Source: an uncultured Enterococcus sp. (GTDB taxonomy: Bacteria > Bacillota > Bacilli > Lactobacillales > Enterococcaceae). From it: a stretch of 41,458 nt of DNA. The notes under the pieces are model-generated. The model saw only the letters and a list, made by a program, of their open reading frames with translations, did not search any database and had not been told where the DNA came from. Where the stretch lies: NCBI GenBank assembly GCA_946409145.1, contig CAMJVA010000001.1, forward strand, positions 1-41,458. The letters run 5' to 3'. Position 1 is the first letter of the stretch; the number at the start of each line of letters is the position of its first letter. Both the position numbers and the translations under genes were made by a program. Below are positions 1-7,782 of the stretch, piece after piece.

Positions 1-61
1 AATTTTTTCTCATGAAAGATAGTTTTTACTGTTCTATTCTTGATTTAATTAATAGTTTTCC

Positions 62-997
62 TTACTTAGTATAATCTTTTCGTTTTAAATGAATAATGGT
101 AATGGCCGTGGCCACGACACTTAAGCCAATGACCCAGAGAAATCCTGTACCTTGCTCTTTTCCTGGAAGTCCACCTGTATTCATTCCCCAAATCCCAGAA
201 ATAAGTGCCGGAATAGAAATAACTAAGGCCGCCGAATCCAAGTATTTTAACAACTGGTTTAAATTATTGTTCATCATGTCATTAAAGAGTCCCCCGACTG
301 TTTCTAATAAATCTCGGTAAAGATTAATTAATTTTTCCGCTTGCTCTTGGCGCTGTTGAATATTAAAAACTAAGTGCGGATCATTTAACTCATCCGTAAA
401 AGAATCCCGATCCCAAAGTGTCCCTAAAACTTTTTTCTGCCCTTTTAAAGTGTGATCTAAATACACAACGGCTCTTTGAGTATCAGATAAACGGACTAAC
501 TCTTGAGTTTTAGTAGTTTTTCTAGCTGATTCATCCAGTTCATCAATAACGACTTTGATTTCTTGTAGTTCTTTTGTGTAATGAGTGTAAACTTTAAAAA
601 TGGAATAAGCGACTAATTCGTCAAAATTACGAACTTTTTCCCCGAAGCGTTTAATAAATCGTTCAATAAAGGTAGAGCGCTCAGCTAAATTAGTGATGAT
701 TAACTCATCAGAAATAATAAATAAAACAGGTTCAAGTCGATTTTCGATTTTATCTTCGTATTTTTCTAAGTTTAAAATAATTAAGAGAAAAACATTTTTT
801 AACTTTGTTTCATACAAAGGTTCAAAACGGGCTACTTCTTCCGCTTCAGTTGCACCTAGAAAAATATCTTCTGGGAGGTCATATTCTTTGACTACTTGAT
901 CTTGCTCTTCTTTGGTGGCTCCATGCAAAATTAGCCAATTTCCTGATGAATCGCTTTTTTTAATCCCTTCTTGGGAAATGGAATAATGCTTAATCAT
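62..997 (-). CDS. corA: CorA-family magnesium/divalent cation transporter
   Basis: Inner-membrane Mg2+ channel of the CorA family (311 aa with this start). The sequence has a long charged cytoplasmic N-terminal domain, two C-terminal membrane helices at about residues 248-270 and 285-302, and the family signature Gly-Met-Asn at about 271-273 just after the first helix. The open frame extends 32 codons upstream, but the ATG at 997 has a good ribosome binding site (AAAGAGGTGA) a few bases before it and begins at the expected N-terminus, so I chose it. It is transcribed away from the pst operon and shares the hairpin at 1085-1128 as a boundary. No clear terminator is visible in the 61 bases after its stop. 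Substrate (Mg2+ rather than Co2+ or Ni2+) is inferred from the family. Confidence 0.9.
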   Translation of the reverse strand: MIKHYSISQEGIKKSDSSGNWLILHGATKEEQDQVVKEYDLPEDIFLGATEAEEVARFEPLYETKLKNVFLLIILNLEKYEDKIENRLEPVLFIISDELIITNLAERSTFIERFIKRFGEKVRNFDELVAYSIFKVYTHYTKELQEIKVVIDELDESARKTTKTQELVRLSDTQRAVVYLDHTLKGQKKVLGTLWDRDSFTDELNDPHLVFNIQQRQEQAEKLINLYRDLLETVGGLFNDMMNNNLNQLLKYLDSAALVISIPALISGIWGMNTGGLPGKEQGTGFLWVIGLSVVATAITIIHLKRKDYTK

Positions 998-1055
998 TAT
1001 TTTCACCTCTTTAAAAAATCCAAGTGACGAGAAAAAGTTTTCTTCTATATAAATA

Positions 1056-1084
1056 AGACTATCTTGGATAAAAAAGATTGTCAA
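1056..1084 (-). promoter_or_regulatory. candidate corA promoter
   Basis: On the minus strand a perfect TTGACA (1079-1084) is followed after 17 bases by TAGTCT (1056-1061), a weak -10. The predicted leader to the corA ATG is about 50 bases, too short for an M-box type magnesium riboswitch. The -35 is convincing and the -10 is not. Confidence 0.4.
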
Positions 1085-1128
1085 AAAAACCACCTAATCT
1101 AAGACTAAAAGTAGATTAGATGGTTTTT
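1085..1128. terminator. hairpin between corA and pstS
   Basis: Inverted repeat with a 17 bp stem (one mismatch), arms 1085-1101 and 1112-1128, with A and T tracts at the two ends, the form of a bidirectional rho-independent terminator. No gene ends immediately beside it: corA starts to its left and pstS to its right. It may insulate the two divergent promoters, or its right arm, which ends in TTTTTAC, may overlap the start of the PhoP-box array. Confidence 0.6.
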
Positions 1129-1178
1129 ACTTAATTTTTACATGAGATAGACTTTGATTTTTACAGGACATTTTTACA
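1126..1178 (+). promoter_or_regulatory. candidate PhoP box array upstream of pstS
   Basis: TTTACA-like hexamers occur at 1126 (TTTACT), 1137 (TTTACA), 1148 (TAGACT, weak), 1160 (TTTACA) and 1173 (TTTACA), start to start 11, 11, 12 and 13 bases. Gram-positive PhoP boxes are direct repeats of TT(A/T/C)A(C/T)A at about 11-base intervals, so this resembles a PhoP array. The operon downstream encodes PhoP itself. No good -35/-10 pair is visible between the array and the pstS ribosome binding site, which would fit an activator-dependent promoter. Confidence 0.55.
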
Positions 1179-1223
1179 ATTCAGGTGTACTTAAAAATAA
1201 TAATATATTAGAGGAGAAAGTTT

Positions 1224-2099
1224 ATGAAAAAAGGATTGCTTTTAACATTAGCATTAATTAGTTTAGGAAGTTTGGTAGCTTGTGGCAGCGAAGCAAAGGA
1301 CAAAAAAGCTGAAGCTACTGAAAGTAAAAAGATTACAGTGGTTTCAAGAGAAGATGGCAGTGGAACCAGAGGGGCTTTTATTGAGCTTTTTGGCATTGAA
1401 GAAAAGGGTGATGACGGGTCGAAAAAAGATTTAACTACTAAAGAAGCGGTCATTGCTAATAAAACAGATGTGATGCTTAATAACATTAAAAGTGATGAAA
1501 GTGCTATTGGCTATGTATCCTTAGGTTCTTTAGGAGACAATGTGAAAGCTTTAAGTATTGATGGGGTAAAAGCTACTAGTGAAAATGTTAAAAATAAATC
1601 TTATGCTATTGCTAGACCGTTTATGATTGCCACTAAAGGTGAAGCAAAAGGTTTAGCTAAAGATTTCATTCATTATATTTTGTCAAAAGAAGGGCAAGAA
1701 GTTGTCAGTGATAGTTATATTCCAGTTAATGAAGCAGCGGAAAGCTTCACTGGAGAAAAACCAGAAGGAAAAATCTCTATAGCTGGTTCTTCTTCTGTGA
1801 CCCCTATTATGGAAAAACTAAAAGAAGCATACTTGGGATTAAATCCTAAGGCGAAAATTGAAATTCAAATGACAGATTCCACTGCAGGAATGACCGCAAC
1901 AATGGAAGGGGCAGCTGACATTGGAATGGCTAGTCGGGATTTAAAAGAAAGTGAGTTAAAAGAATTAACTAGTGTTCCCATTGCTTTAGATGGAATTGCC
2001 GTCGTGGTTAATCCTAAAAACAAGGCAGATAATTTAACAAAAGAGCAAGTGAAAAATATCTTCACTGGAAAAATCTCTACTTGGGATGAGACTTTATGA
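1224..2099 (+). CDS. pstS: phosphate ABC transporter substrate-binding lipoprotein PstS (circularly permuted)
   Basis: Extracellular phosphate-binding lipoprotein, 291 aa. A signal peptide ends in a lipobox (LVAC) with the lipidated Cys at residue 20. The order of parts is unusual. The segment with the phosphate-binding loop REDGSGTR (about 42-49), the motif IGYVSLGSL, and the DFIHYILSKEGQ segment comes first. The segment that normally follows the signal peptide (GSSSVTPIMEKL, then ADIGMASR, then TGKISTW) comes last, ending at the point where a canonical PstS would continue into the GSGTR loop. The protein is therefore complete but permuted, not truncated. I recall a similar order in streptococcal PstS. 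Its TGA overlaps the pstC ATG (ATGA). Confidence 0.93.
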   Translation: MKKGLLLTLALISLGSLVACGSEAKDKKAEATESKKITVVSREDGSGTRGAFIELFGIEEKGDDGSKKDLTTKEAVIANKTDVMLNNIKSDESAIGYVSLGSLGDNVKALSIDGVKATSENVKNKSYAIARPFMIATKGEAKGLAKDFIHYILSKEGQEVVSDSYIPVNEAAESFTGEKPEGKISIAGSSSVTPIMEKLKEAYLGLNPKAKIEIQMTDSTAGMTATMEGAADIGMASRDLKESELKELTSVPIALDGIAVVVNPKNKADNLTKEQVKNIFTGKISTWDETL

Positions 2100-2959
2100 G
2101 AAAAAATGAATGGCAAGAAAGGAGCATGAAATTTATTTTCATGCTCGCTTCTTTAATGAGTGTTTTTGCTGTGATATTAATTTGTTTGTTTTTATTTGCT
2201 AATGGAATTCCAGCCATGAAAAAAATTGGACTAATAAATTTTTTATTTGGTAAAGAATGGTCTCCTTCTGATACGCCTCCAGCTTTTGGTATTTTACCCA
2301 TGATTTTTGGAAGTTTGTATGTGACTGCAGGAGCCATTTTAATCGGGGTTCCTATTGGTATTTTCTCAGCAGTTTTTTTAGCTAAAGCATGTCCGAAATC
2401 TTTGTATAAAATTTTAAAACTAGCTGTAGATTTGTTAGCAGGAGTTCCTTCAGTAGTGTATGGTTTTTTTGGGATGGTCACTATTGTTCCTTTTATTAGA
2501 AATTTTATTGGAGGAGATGGAAATAGTATTTTATCTGCTTCCATTTTACTGGGAATAATGATTTTACCGACAATCATCGGTTTAACGGAAAGTGCTATTC
2601 GGGCAGTGCCTAATGAAATTTATGAAAATGCCATTGCTCTTGGAGCAAGTTCTGAGCGGGCTATGTTTTCTGTAGTATTGCCTGCTGCTAAATCAGGAGT
2701 GGTGGCCGGAATTGTTTTAGGAATTGGTCGAGCTATTGGAGAAACCATGGCAGTGATTATGGTGGCTGGAAATCAAGCAAGAATGCCAAAAGGAATATTA
2801 GAAGGTGTGAGAACATTAACGGCCAATATCGTCATTGAAATGGGATATGCCGCAGAACTTCATCGAGAAGCTTTAATTGCTACTGGTGTGGTGCTGTTTG
2901 TTTTTATTTTGTTGATCAATCTTTCCTTTGCTGCATTTAGAAAAGAGGGAATGAAATGA
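2096..2959 (+). CDS. pstC: phosphate ABC transporter permease PstC
   Basis: One of the two membrane subunits of the high-affinity phosphate importer (287 aa). The hydrophobic profile fits six helices, and the cytoplasmic permease loop that docks on the ATPase is visible as LPAAKSGVVAGIVLGIGRAI followed by GET. The start overlaps the pstS stop by four bases (ATGA), so translation is probably coupled. A second possible ATG lies ten codons in (2126) behind AAGAAAGGAG, a strong ribosome binding site, so the true N-terminus may be there. The stop again overlaps the next start as ATGA. Confidence 0.95.
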   Translation: MRKNEWQERSMKFIFMLASLMSVFAVILICLFLFANGIPAMKKIGLINFLFGKEWSPSDTPPAFGILPMIFGSLYVTAGAILIGVPIGIFSAVFLAKACPKSLYKILKLAVDLLAGVPSVVYGFFGMVTIVPFIRNFIGGDGNSILSASILLGIMILPTIIGLTESAIRAVPNEIYENAIALGASSERAMFSVVLPAAKSGVVAGIVLGIGRAIGETMAVIMVAGNQARMPKGILEGVRTLTANIVIEMGYAAELHREALIATGVVLFVFILLINLSFAAFRKEGMK

Positions 2960-3789
2960 GACGACGTTTTGAAACACAACTTTTAAAAATTCTCACTTGG
3001 CTAAGTGCTGCTTTAACCTTTGGAACATTGCTCTTTTTAATTGTATATATTCTTATAAATGGCATTCCTTATTTGAAGCCTTCTTTATTTTCTTTAACTT
3101 ACAATACAGAAAACGTGTCCTTATTTCCGGCTTTAATCACTACTTTTTTCGTAGTGTGTCTTTCTTTAATTTTAGCGGTCCCTATTGGCATTTTTACAGC
3201 TATTTATTTAGTAGAGTATGCAAAGAGTAATAATAAATTAGTGATTCTCATTCGCCTAACAGCAGAAACTTTAGCGGGTATTCCTTCAATTATTTATGGT
3301 TTATTTGGGTTATTATTTTTTGTTACTTGGTTAAAATGGGGGCCTTCTCTTTTAGCCGGAACCTTTACCATGAGTATTATGATTTTACCTTTAATTATGC
3401 GAACTACTGAAGAAAGTCTAAGAGGTGTTCCCCAAAGCTTTCGAGAAGGATCATTTGCTTTAGGGGCTGGGAAATTGCGGACTATTTTTAGAATCGTCTT
3501 ACCAGCAGCCACACCAGGAATCTTAGCGGGAGTTATTTTAAGTATTGGGCGAATTATTGGAGAAACAGCGGCTTTAATTTACACAAGTGGTACAGTAGCA
3601 CAGGTTCCAGAAGGCTTGTTTTCTTCTGGGAGAACCTTAGCTGTTCATATGTACGCTTTGTCTAGTGAAGGCTTATACACTGGACAAGCATATGGCACAG
3701 CGGTGATCTTATTGGTAGTGGTAGTGATAATTAATACTCTATCTAGCGTGGTCGCTAAAAAAATGATGGGCGGGAAAACAGATGAATAA
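2956..3789 (+). CDS. pstA: phosphate ABC transporter permease PstA
   Basis: Second membrane subunit of the phosphate importer, 277 aa with about six membrane helices. The ATPase-docking loop reads LPAATPGILAGVILSIGRII then GET and closely matches that of PstC, as expected for paralogous permeases. The start overlaps the pstC stop (ATGA) and its 3' end overlaps pstB by eight bases. PstA and PstC form the translocation pore that receives phosphate from PstS. Confidence 0.95.
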   Translation: MRRRFETQLLKILTWLSAALTFGTLLFLIVYILINGIPYLKPSLFSLTYNTENVSLFPALITTFFVVCLSLILAVPIGIFTAIYLVEYAKSNNKLVILIRLTAETLAGIPSIIYGLFGLLFFVTWLKWGPSLLAGTFTMSIMILPLIMRTTEESLRGVPQSFREGSFALGAGKLRTIFRIVLPAATPGILAGVILSIGRIIGETAALIYTSGTVAQVPEGLFSSGRTLAVHMYALSSEGLYTGQAYGTAVILLVVVVIINTLSSVVAKKMMGGKTDE

Positions 3790-4531
3790 ACTGCAGTTAG
3801 AAAATGTACAATTATGGTACAATGATTTTAAAGCTTTAAAAGGGATTTCCATGGATATTTCTGCTAACGAAATTACGGCTTTTATTGGTCCTTCAGGTTG
3901 TGGTAAATCTACCTTATTAAAATGTTTTGATCGTATGAATGATTTAGTCGAAGGTTGTAAAATCAATGGGAAAATTCTACTTGATGGAAATGATATTTAT
4001 GAAGATCCTAAGATTAATCTTTTGCGCCAAAAAGTTGGGATGGTGTTTCAAAAACCCAATCCCTTTCCCATGAGCATTTACGATAATATAGCCTTTGGGC
4101 CAAGGACTCACGGGGTGACCAAGAAAAACGAGTTAAATGAAATTGTCGAAACTTCTTTAAAAGATGCAGCTATTTGGGAAGAGACAAAAGATCGATTGAA
4201 AAAAAGTGCTCTTTCTCTTTCAGGTGGGCAGCAACAACGCTTATGTATTGCCAGAGCTTTAGCAGTAAAACCAGAAGTTTTATTAATGGATGAACCTACT
4301 TCGGCCTTAGACCCTATTTCTACTATTAAAATTGAAGAATTAGCTTTAGAGTTGAAAAAACAATATACGATAGTCATGGTGACACATAATATGCAACAAG
4401 CAGCGCGTGTTTCTGATAAAACTGCCTTTTTTCTTTTAGGTGAATTAATTGAGTATAATCAGACAGAAACTTTTTTTTCCTATCCTGAAGATTCTCGTAG
4501 TGAAGATTATATTACTGGGAGGTTTGGCTAA
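3782..4531 (+). CDS. pstB: phosphate ABC transporter ATP-binding protein PstB
   Basis: ATPase that powers phosphate import, 249 aa. Walker A GPSGCGKST is at residues 36-44, the Q-loop region VGMVFQKPNPFP around 85-97 (the extra KPNPFP is typical of PstB), the ABC signature LSGGQ at 146-150 and Walker B VLLMDE at 166-171, with the switch His in VTHNMQQA. Only one pstB is present, whereas many Firmicutes carry two. It overlaps pstA by eight bases and phoU by one (TAATG). Confidence 0.97.
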   Translation: MNKLQLENVQLWYNDFKALKGISMDISANEITAFIGPSGCGKSTLLKCFDRMNDLVEGCKINGKILLDGNDIYEDPKINLLRQKVGMVFQKPNPFPMSIYDNIAFGPRTHGVTKKNELNEIVETSLKDAAIWEETKDRLKKSALSLSGGQQQRLCIARALAVKPEVLLMDEPTSALDPISTIKIEELALELKKQYTIVMVTHNMQQAARVSDKTAFFLLGELIEYNQTETFFSYPEDSRSEDYITGRFG

Positions 4532-5184
4532 TGCGTAAGAATTTTGATCAAAAACTTTCGACGCTTAATATTTGGCTCATTGAAATGGGTTCTTTAGTAG
4601 AAGAGACTATTACTATTGCTCTTAAAACAGTTACTCAACATAATGATCTTCTTTGGGATAGAATGATTACTTTACAAGAAGAAATTAAGCAAAAAAATCA
4701 AGACATTGAAGCCTTGTGTTTAAAATTATTACTACAACAGCAACCTGTAGCTAAAGACTTACGCTTAATTTCCACTGCTTTAAAAATGATAACGGATTTA
4801 AAACGTATTGGGGATCAAGGAGTCGATATTGCAGAAATTTCTTTAACTATGGAAGAAAATAAATTTCTAGAGCAAGTGCCTATTTTAAAAATGGCACAAG
4901 GGGTCACAACAATGGTGACAGAAAGTATTGACGCTTTTGTTAAAGGAGATTTGTCTTTAGGAGAAAAAGTGATTAAAGCAGATGATGAAATAGATGACTT
5001 GTTTGAAGAAGTGAAGGAAAAACTTATTCACCTTTTAATTAAAGATAATACTCAAGGAAAAACAGCCTTAGATCTTTTGATGATTGCTAAATATTTAGAA
5101 CGAATTGGAGATCATGGGGTGAACATTGCCACTTGGGTAGTGGCGTCTTTAAGGAATCAGGCAAATAATAGAGTAGGTGAGTAA
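4531..5184 (+). CDS. phoU: phosphate uptake regulator PhoU
   Basis: Cytoplasmic, all-helical regulator of the Pst transporter and of PhoR signalling, 217 aa, the usual length for a protein with two PhoU three-helix repeats. The repeated metal-binding pattern is visible as LKRIGDQGVDIAE in the first half and LERIGDHGVNIATW in the second. The start overlaps the pstB stop by one base. The stop codon abuts the phoP ATG with no gap, so PhoU and PhoP are probably translationally coupled. Confidence 0.95.
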   Translation: MRKNFDQKLSTLNIWLIEMGSLVEETITIALKTVTQHNDLLWDRMITLQEEIKQKNQDIEALCLKLLLQQQPVAKDLRLISTALKMITDLKRIGDQGVDIAEISLTMEENKFLEQVPILKMAQGVTTMVTESIDAFVKGDLSLGEKVIKADDEIDDLFEEVKEKLIHLLIKDNTQGKTALDLLMIAKYLERIGDHGVNIATWVVASLRNQANNRVGE

Positions 5185-5847
5185 ATGGCTAAAGTTTTTA
5201 TAGTAGAAGACGATGAGGACATTCGGGAGTTAACAATTTATGCCCTAGAAAATGCAGGGTTTTCTGCTCAAGGTTTTGAAAATGGAGAACTCTTTTTTGC
5301 CGCGTTAAAAGAGACGGTGCCTGATTTAGTTTTATTAGATATTATGCTTCCTGGTGAAGATGGCTTAGAAATTTTAAAAAAATTTCGGCAAAAAAGTGCT
5401 ATTCCAGTCATTATGCTCACTGCAAAAGGAAGCGAAGCAGATAAAGTTCGCGGGTTAAATCTGGGGGCAGATGACTATGTCTCAAAGCCTTTTGGAGTAA
5501 CCGAGCTTATTGCACGAATGAATGCTGTATTGCGGCGTAGTAGTGTCTTGGATCATTCTGATTTGTCTTACAAAAAGATACGCCTACAAGAACAAAAGCG
5601 AAGAGTTTTTGTAGGGAATGAAAGTATTACTTTAACGTTTACAGAATTTGAATTACTTCATTATTTACTCTTAAATGTAGATTTAGTTTTAAGCAGAGAA
5701 AAATTAATGAATGCGGTTTGGGGTTACGACTATGAAGGAGAAAGTCGCACAGTAGATATGCACATTAAATCTTTACGGCAAAAATTAAAAGAAGGTGGAG
5801 AATATATTAAAACTGTGCGTCACATTGGCTATAAGTTAGGAGAGTGA
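5185..5847 (+). CDS. phoP: phosphate response regulator PhoP (OmpR family)
   Basis: DNA-binding response regulator, 220 aa. The receiver domain (about 1-120) has the acidic pair at residues 9-10, phospho-acceptor Asp52 in LLDIMLPGEDG, the conserved Thr in IMLTAKG and Lys in VSKPF. The C-terminal winged-helix DNA-binding domain (about 125-220) ends in GYKLGE as in OmpR/PhoB proteins. Location behind pst and phoU and in front of a PhoR-like kinase identifies it as PhoP rather than another OmpR regulator. It most likely binds the repeats upstream of pstS, making the operon autoregulatory. Confidence 0.9.
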   Translation: MAKVFIVEDDEDIRELTIYALENAGFSAQGFENGELFFAALKETVPDLVLLDIMLPGEDGLEILKKFRQKSAIPVIMLTAKGSEADKVRGLNLGADDYVSKPFGVTELIARMNAVLRRSSVLDHSDLSYKKIRLQEQKRRVFVGNESITLTFTEFELLHYLLLNVDLVLSREKLMNAVWGYDYEGESRTVDMHIKSLRQKLKEGGEYIKTVRHIGYKLGE

Positions 5848-5852
5848 AGAAA

Positions 5853-7433
5853 GTGTCCAAGAAAATTTTTCGGGCCATGGGCTCTTTAGTTTTATTTACT
5901 GTCCTTTTTTTTGCCTTGTTGTTTGGCCTGATTTTTTCTAATACTTTTGGTAGTAAAATGCAAGACAGTTTAAAATCCTTGCGGGTTTCAATGATTGCTC
6001 CTTCTGGTGAAGTTGTTTTTGATAATTTGGCAGATCCTAGTACTTTAGAAAATCATGGGGATCGTCCAGAAGTCGTGGAAGCTATAAAAAAAGGTTCTGG
6101 AGAAAGCAAACGATTTTCTGCAACAATATTAGAAACGACCTATTATTATGCGAAGAAAATGGACGACGGTAATATTTTACGCTTATCAGTGACAGCCAAC
6201 AGTATTCAAACCTTACTTACTACCTTTATTCCTTTAGTTTTAATTTGTTTAGTTGTTGCTTTTTTTATGGCCTATTTCCTTGCGAAAACTTTAACTAAAC
6301 GAATTACAGAACCTATTAATCACGTAGATTTAGATCATCCAACCCTTGAAGAATATGAGGAACTACTTCCTTTTTTTAAAAAAATAGAAAGCCAAAAATT
6401 AGCTCTTAATGATCAATTAATAGAATTAAAACAGCGTACTAGAACCATTACCACGATTACGGAAAATATGAAAGAAGGACTCCTTCTTTTAGATGAAAAA
6501 GGAAATATTTTACTTACTAATGACAGTCTTCGTCATATTTTACACATGGAAAATCTCCTTAATGTTCCTTTTATTGAAGTTTATCGAGAACAACATTTTA
6601 TTGAAAACGTCAAAAAATGTTTAAAAGGAGAAAAATCAGAAATGGTGATTTCATTTCCTCCTGATTTTTATCAAGTGTATTTTAATCCAGTGAAAGAAAA
6701 CGGACGGTTACAAGGAGCCGTGATTTTATTTATTAACAATACCCAACATTTTCTAGCGGAAACCCAAAGAAAAGAATTTTCTGCCAATGTTTCTCATGAG
6801 CTAAAAACTCCTTTGACGACCATTAGTGTGATCAGTGAGATGCTTGGAGAAGGTAGCGTGAAAGAAAAAGACATTCAACCTTTCGCAAAAAAAATTCAAA
6901 CTCAAACCAAACGCCTTCTTAATATAATTGAAGATATTATTAAACTGGCGGAATTTGACGAAGGAAAAGGTCAACAAGATTTTTCTGTTTTCAACTTAAA
7001 TAAATTAGTGCAAAAAGTAGTGGATCATTTAAAAGAAAAAAGTGAAAAAAATCAAGTGAAGGTTACACTTGTTGCGGAAAAAGTCATTTATTTAACAGGA
7101 AATGAGCAAATGATTGACGAACTTTTGTATAATCTTTTAGACAATGGAATTAAATATAATCAGAAATCAGGAACAGTGACTATTACTTTAAAAGAAACAT
7201 CCACATCAGTTAAAATTATCGTGAAAGATACAGGAATTGGGATAGAGTCTAAAGATTTTCAGCGGATCTTTGAACGCTTTTATCGCGTAGACAAATCTCA
7301 TTCTAAAAAAATTGGGGGAACAGGGTTAGGCCTTTCCATTGTGAAACATATTGTCGAGTTTCATCAAGGAAGCATTAAAGTAGAAAGTCAGTCCACAGGT
7401 ACCACGTTCACTGTTGTTTTACCGAAAAGCTAA
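5853..7433 (+). CDS. phoR: phosphate sensor histidine kinase PhoR
   Basis: Membrane sensor kinase partner of PhoP, 526 aa from the GTG at 5853. The frame is also open from a GTG at 5844, but the AGGAG at 5838-5842 is only one base from that codon and ten bases from 5853. Order of parts: membrane helix (about 10-32), extracellular sensor region of about 90 residues, second helix (about 122-145), a short linker without a full HAMP domain, a PAS domain (about 200-300, starting near ITENMKEGLLLLDEKG), the phosphorylated His at about 315 in SHELKTP, the N-box Asn at about 431 (LLDNGIKYN), and ATP-lid glycines in DTGIGI and GGTGLGLSI. A terminator begins within the stop codon. Confidence 0.92.
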   Translation: MSKKIFRAMGSLVLFTVLFFALLFGLIFSNTFGSKMQDSLKSLRVSMIAPSGEVVFDNLADPSTLENHGDRPEVVEAIKKGSGESKRFSATILETTYYYAKKMDDGNILRLSVTANSIQTLLTTFIPLVLICLVVAFFMAYFLAKTLTKRITEPINHVDLDHPTLEEYEELLPFFKKIESQKLALNDQLIELKQRTRTITTITENMKEGLLLLDEKGNILLTNDSLRHILHMENLLNVPFIEVYREQHFIENVKKCLKGEKSEMVISFPPDFYQVYFNPVKENGRLQGAVILFINNTQHFLAETQRKEFSANVSHELKTPLTTISVISEMLGEGSVKEKDIQPFAKKIQTQTKRLLNIIEDIIKLAEFDEGKGQQDFSVFNLNKLVQKVVDHLKEKSEKNQVKVTLVAEKVIYLTGNEQMIDELLYNLLDNGIKYNQKSGTVTITLKETSTSVKIIVKDTGIGIESKDFQRIFERFYRVDKSHSKKIGGTGLGLSIVKHIVEFHQGSIKVESQSTGTTFTVVLPKS

Positions 7434-7472
7434 AAAATTCCCTTTACTGATAGTGAGTAAAGGGAATTTTTT
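7432..7472 (+). terminator. rho-independent terminator of the pst-pho operon
   Basis: Perfect 17 bp inverted repeat (arms 7432-7448 and 7456-7472, 7-base loop) whose right arm ends in six T residues. The left arm begins with the last two bases of the phoR stop codon. It separates the phosphate operon from the ribosomal cluster. Confidence 0.93.
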
Positions 7473-7592
7473 AGGTTAAGCTTCTAACTTTTTTCTTTTC
7501 TCATCTTAGTTTGAGGTATTTTCAAATGAAACCCCTTTATTTATAAAAAGTAAATTAATCCAATAAAATCAAGGTTTTTTCAAAGAAAATAC

Positions 7593-7621
7593 TTGCTCTC
7601 TGGAAAAAAATTTAGTACAAT
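7593..7621 (+). promoter_or_regulatory. S10 operon promoter
   Basis: TTGCTC (7593-7598), a 17-base spacer, then TACAAT (7616-7621): four of six and five of six matches to the sigma-A consensus with ideal spacing. The predicted start near 7628 leaves a leader of about 155 bases before rpsJ. The stretch 7473-7592 before it is AT-rich and I see nothing else in it. Confidence 0.8.
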
Positions 7622-7627
7622 GACAAA

Positions 7628-7782
7628 GGTGCTGCAAAAACAACACCCCCGGTCTGTCATGGATACGAGGGGCTTTGATGTGAGAGGTTGCGACACACCC
7701 GGAAGCTTTGCCACGGAAGGGTGAGGCGGAAATTTTCACGGAGCCATGTCTACTTTTAAAATAGGCGAAGGAGGGAAACAAG
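7628..7782 (+). promoter_or_regulatory. structured leader of the S10 ribosomal operon
   Basis: About 155 untranslated bases, much richer in G and C than the flanking intergenic DNA, with visible pairing elements: CCCC at 7647-7650 with GGGG at 7669-7672, and CACCC at 7696-7700 with GGGTG at 7719-7723. In Firmicutes and gammaproteobacteria S10 operons are autoregulated by L4 acting on the leader, so this is probably an L4-responsive leader. That ligand assignment is inferred from position, not from a motif I can verify. The rpsJ ribosome binding site (GGAGGG) lies at its 3' end. Confidence 0.6.

Noticed and set aside
1..61. Gene or terminator at the left edge
   Set aside because: AT-rich sequence with only a 5 bp dyad after the corA stop and no coding signal.
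998..1093. Longer CorA N-terminus or an M-box in the corA leader
   Set aside because: The ribosome binding site points to the ATG at 997, and a leader of about 50 bases is too short for an M-box.
1224..2099. pstS truncated at the C-terminus by a frameshift
   Set aside because: The protein ends at TGKISTW where canonical PstS has more than 100 further residues, but those residues are found at the N-terminus. It is permuted and complete.
2077..2577. 166-codon minus-strand reading frame opposite pstC
   Set aside because: It overlaps pstC throughout, has low-complexity Lys/Ile/Pro composition and no recognizable domain. Shadow of the real gene.
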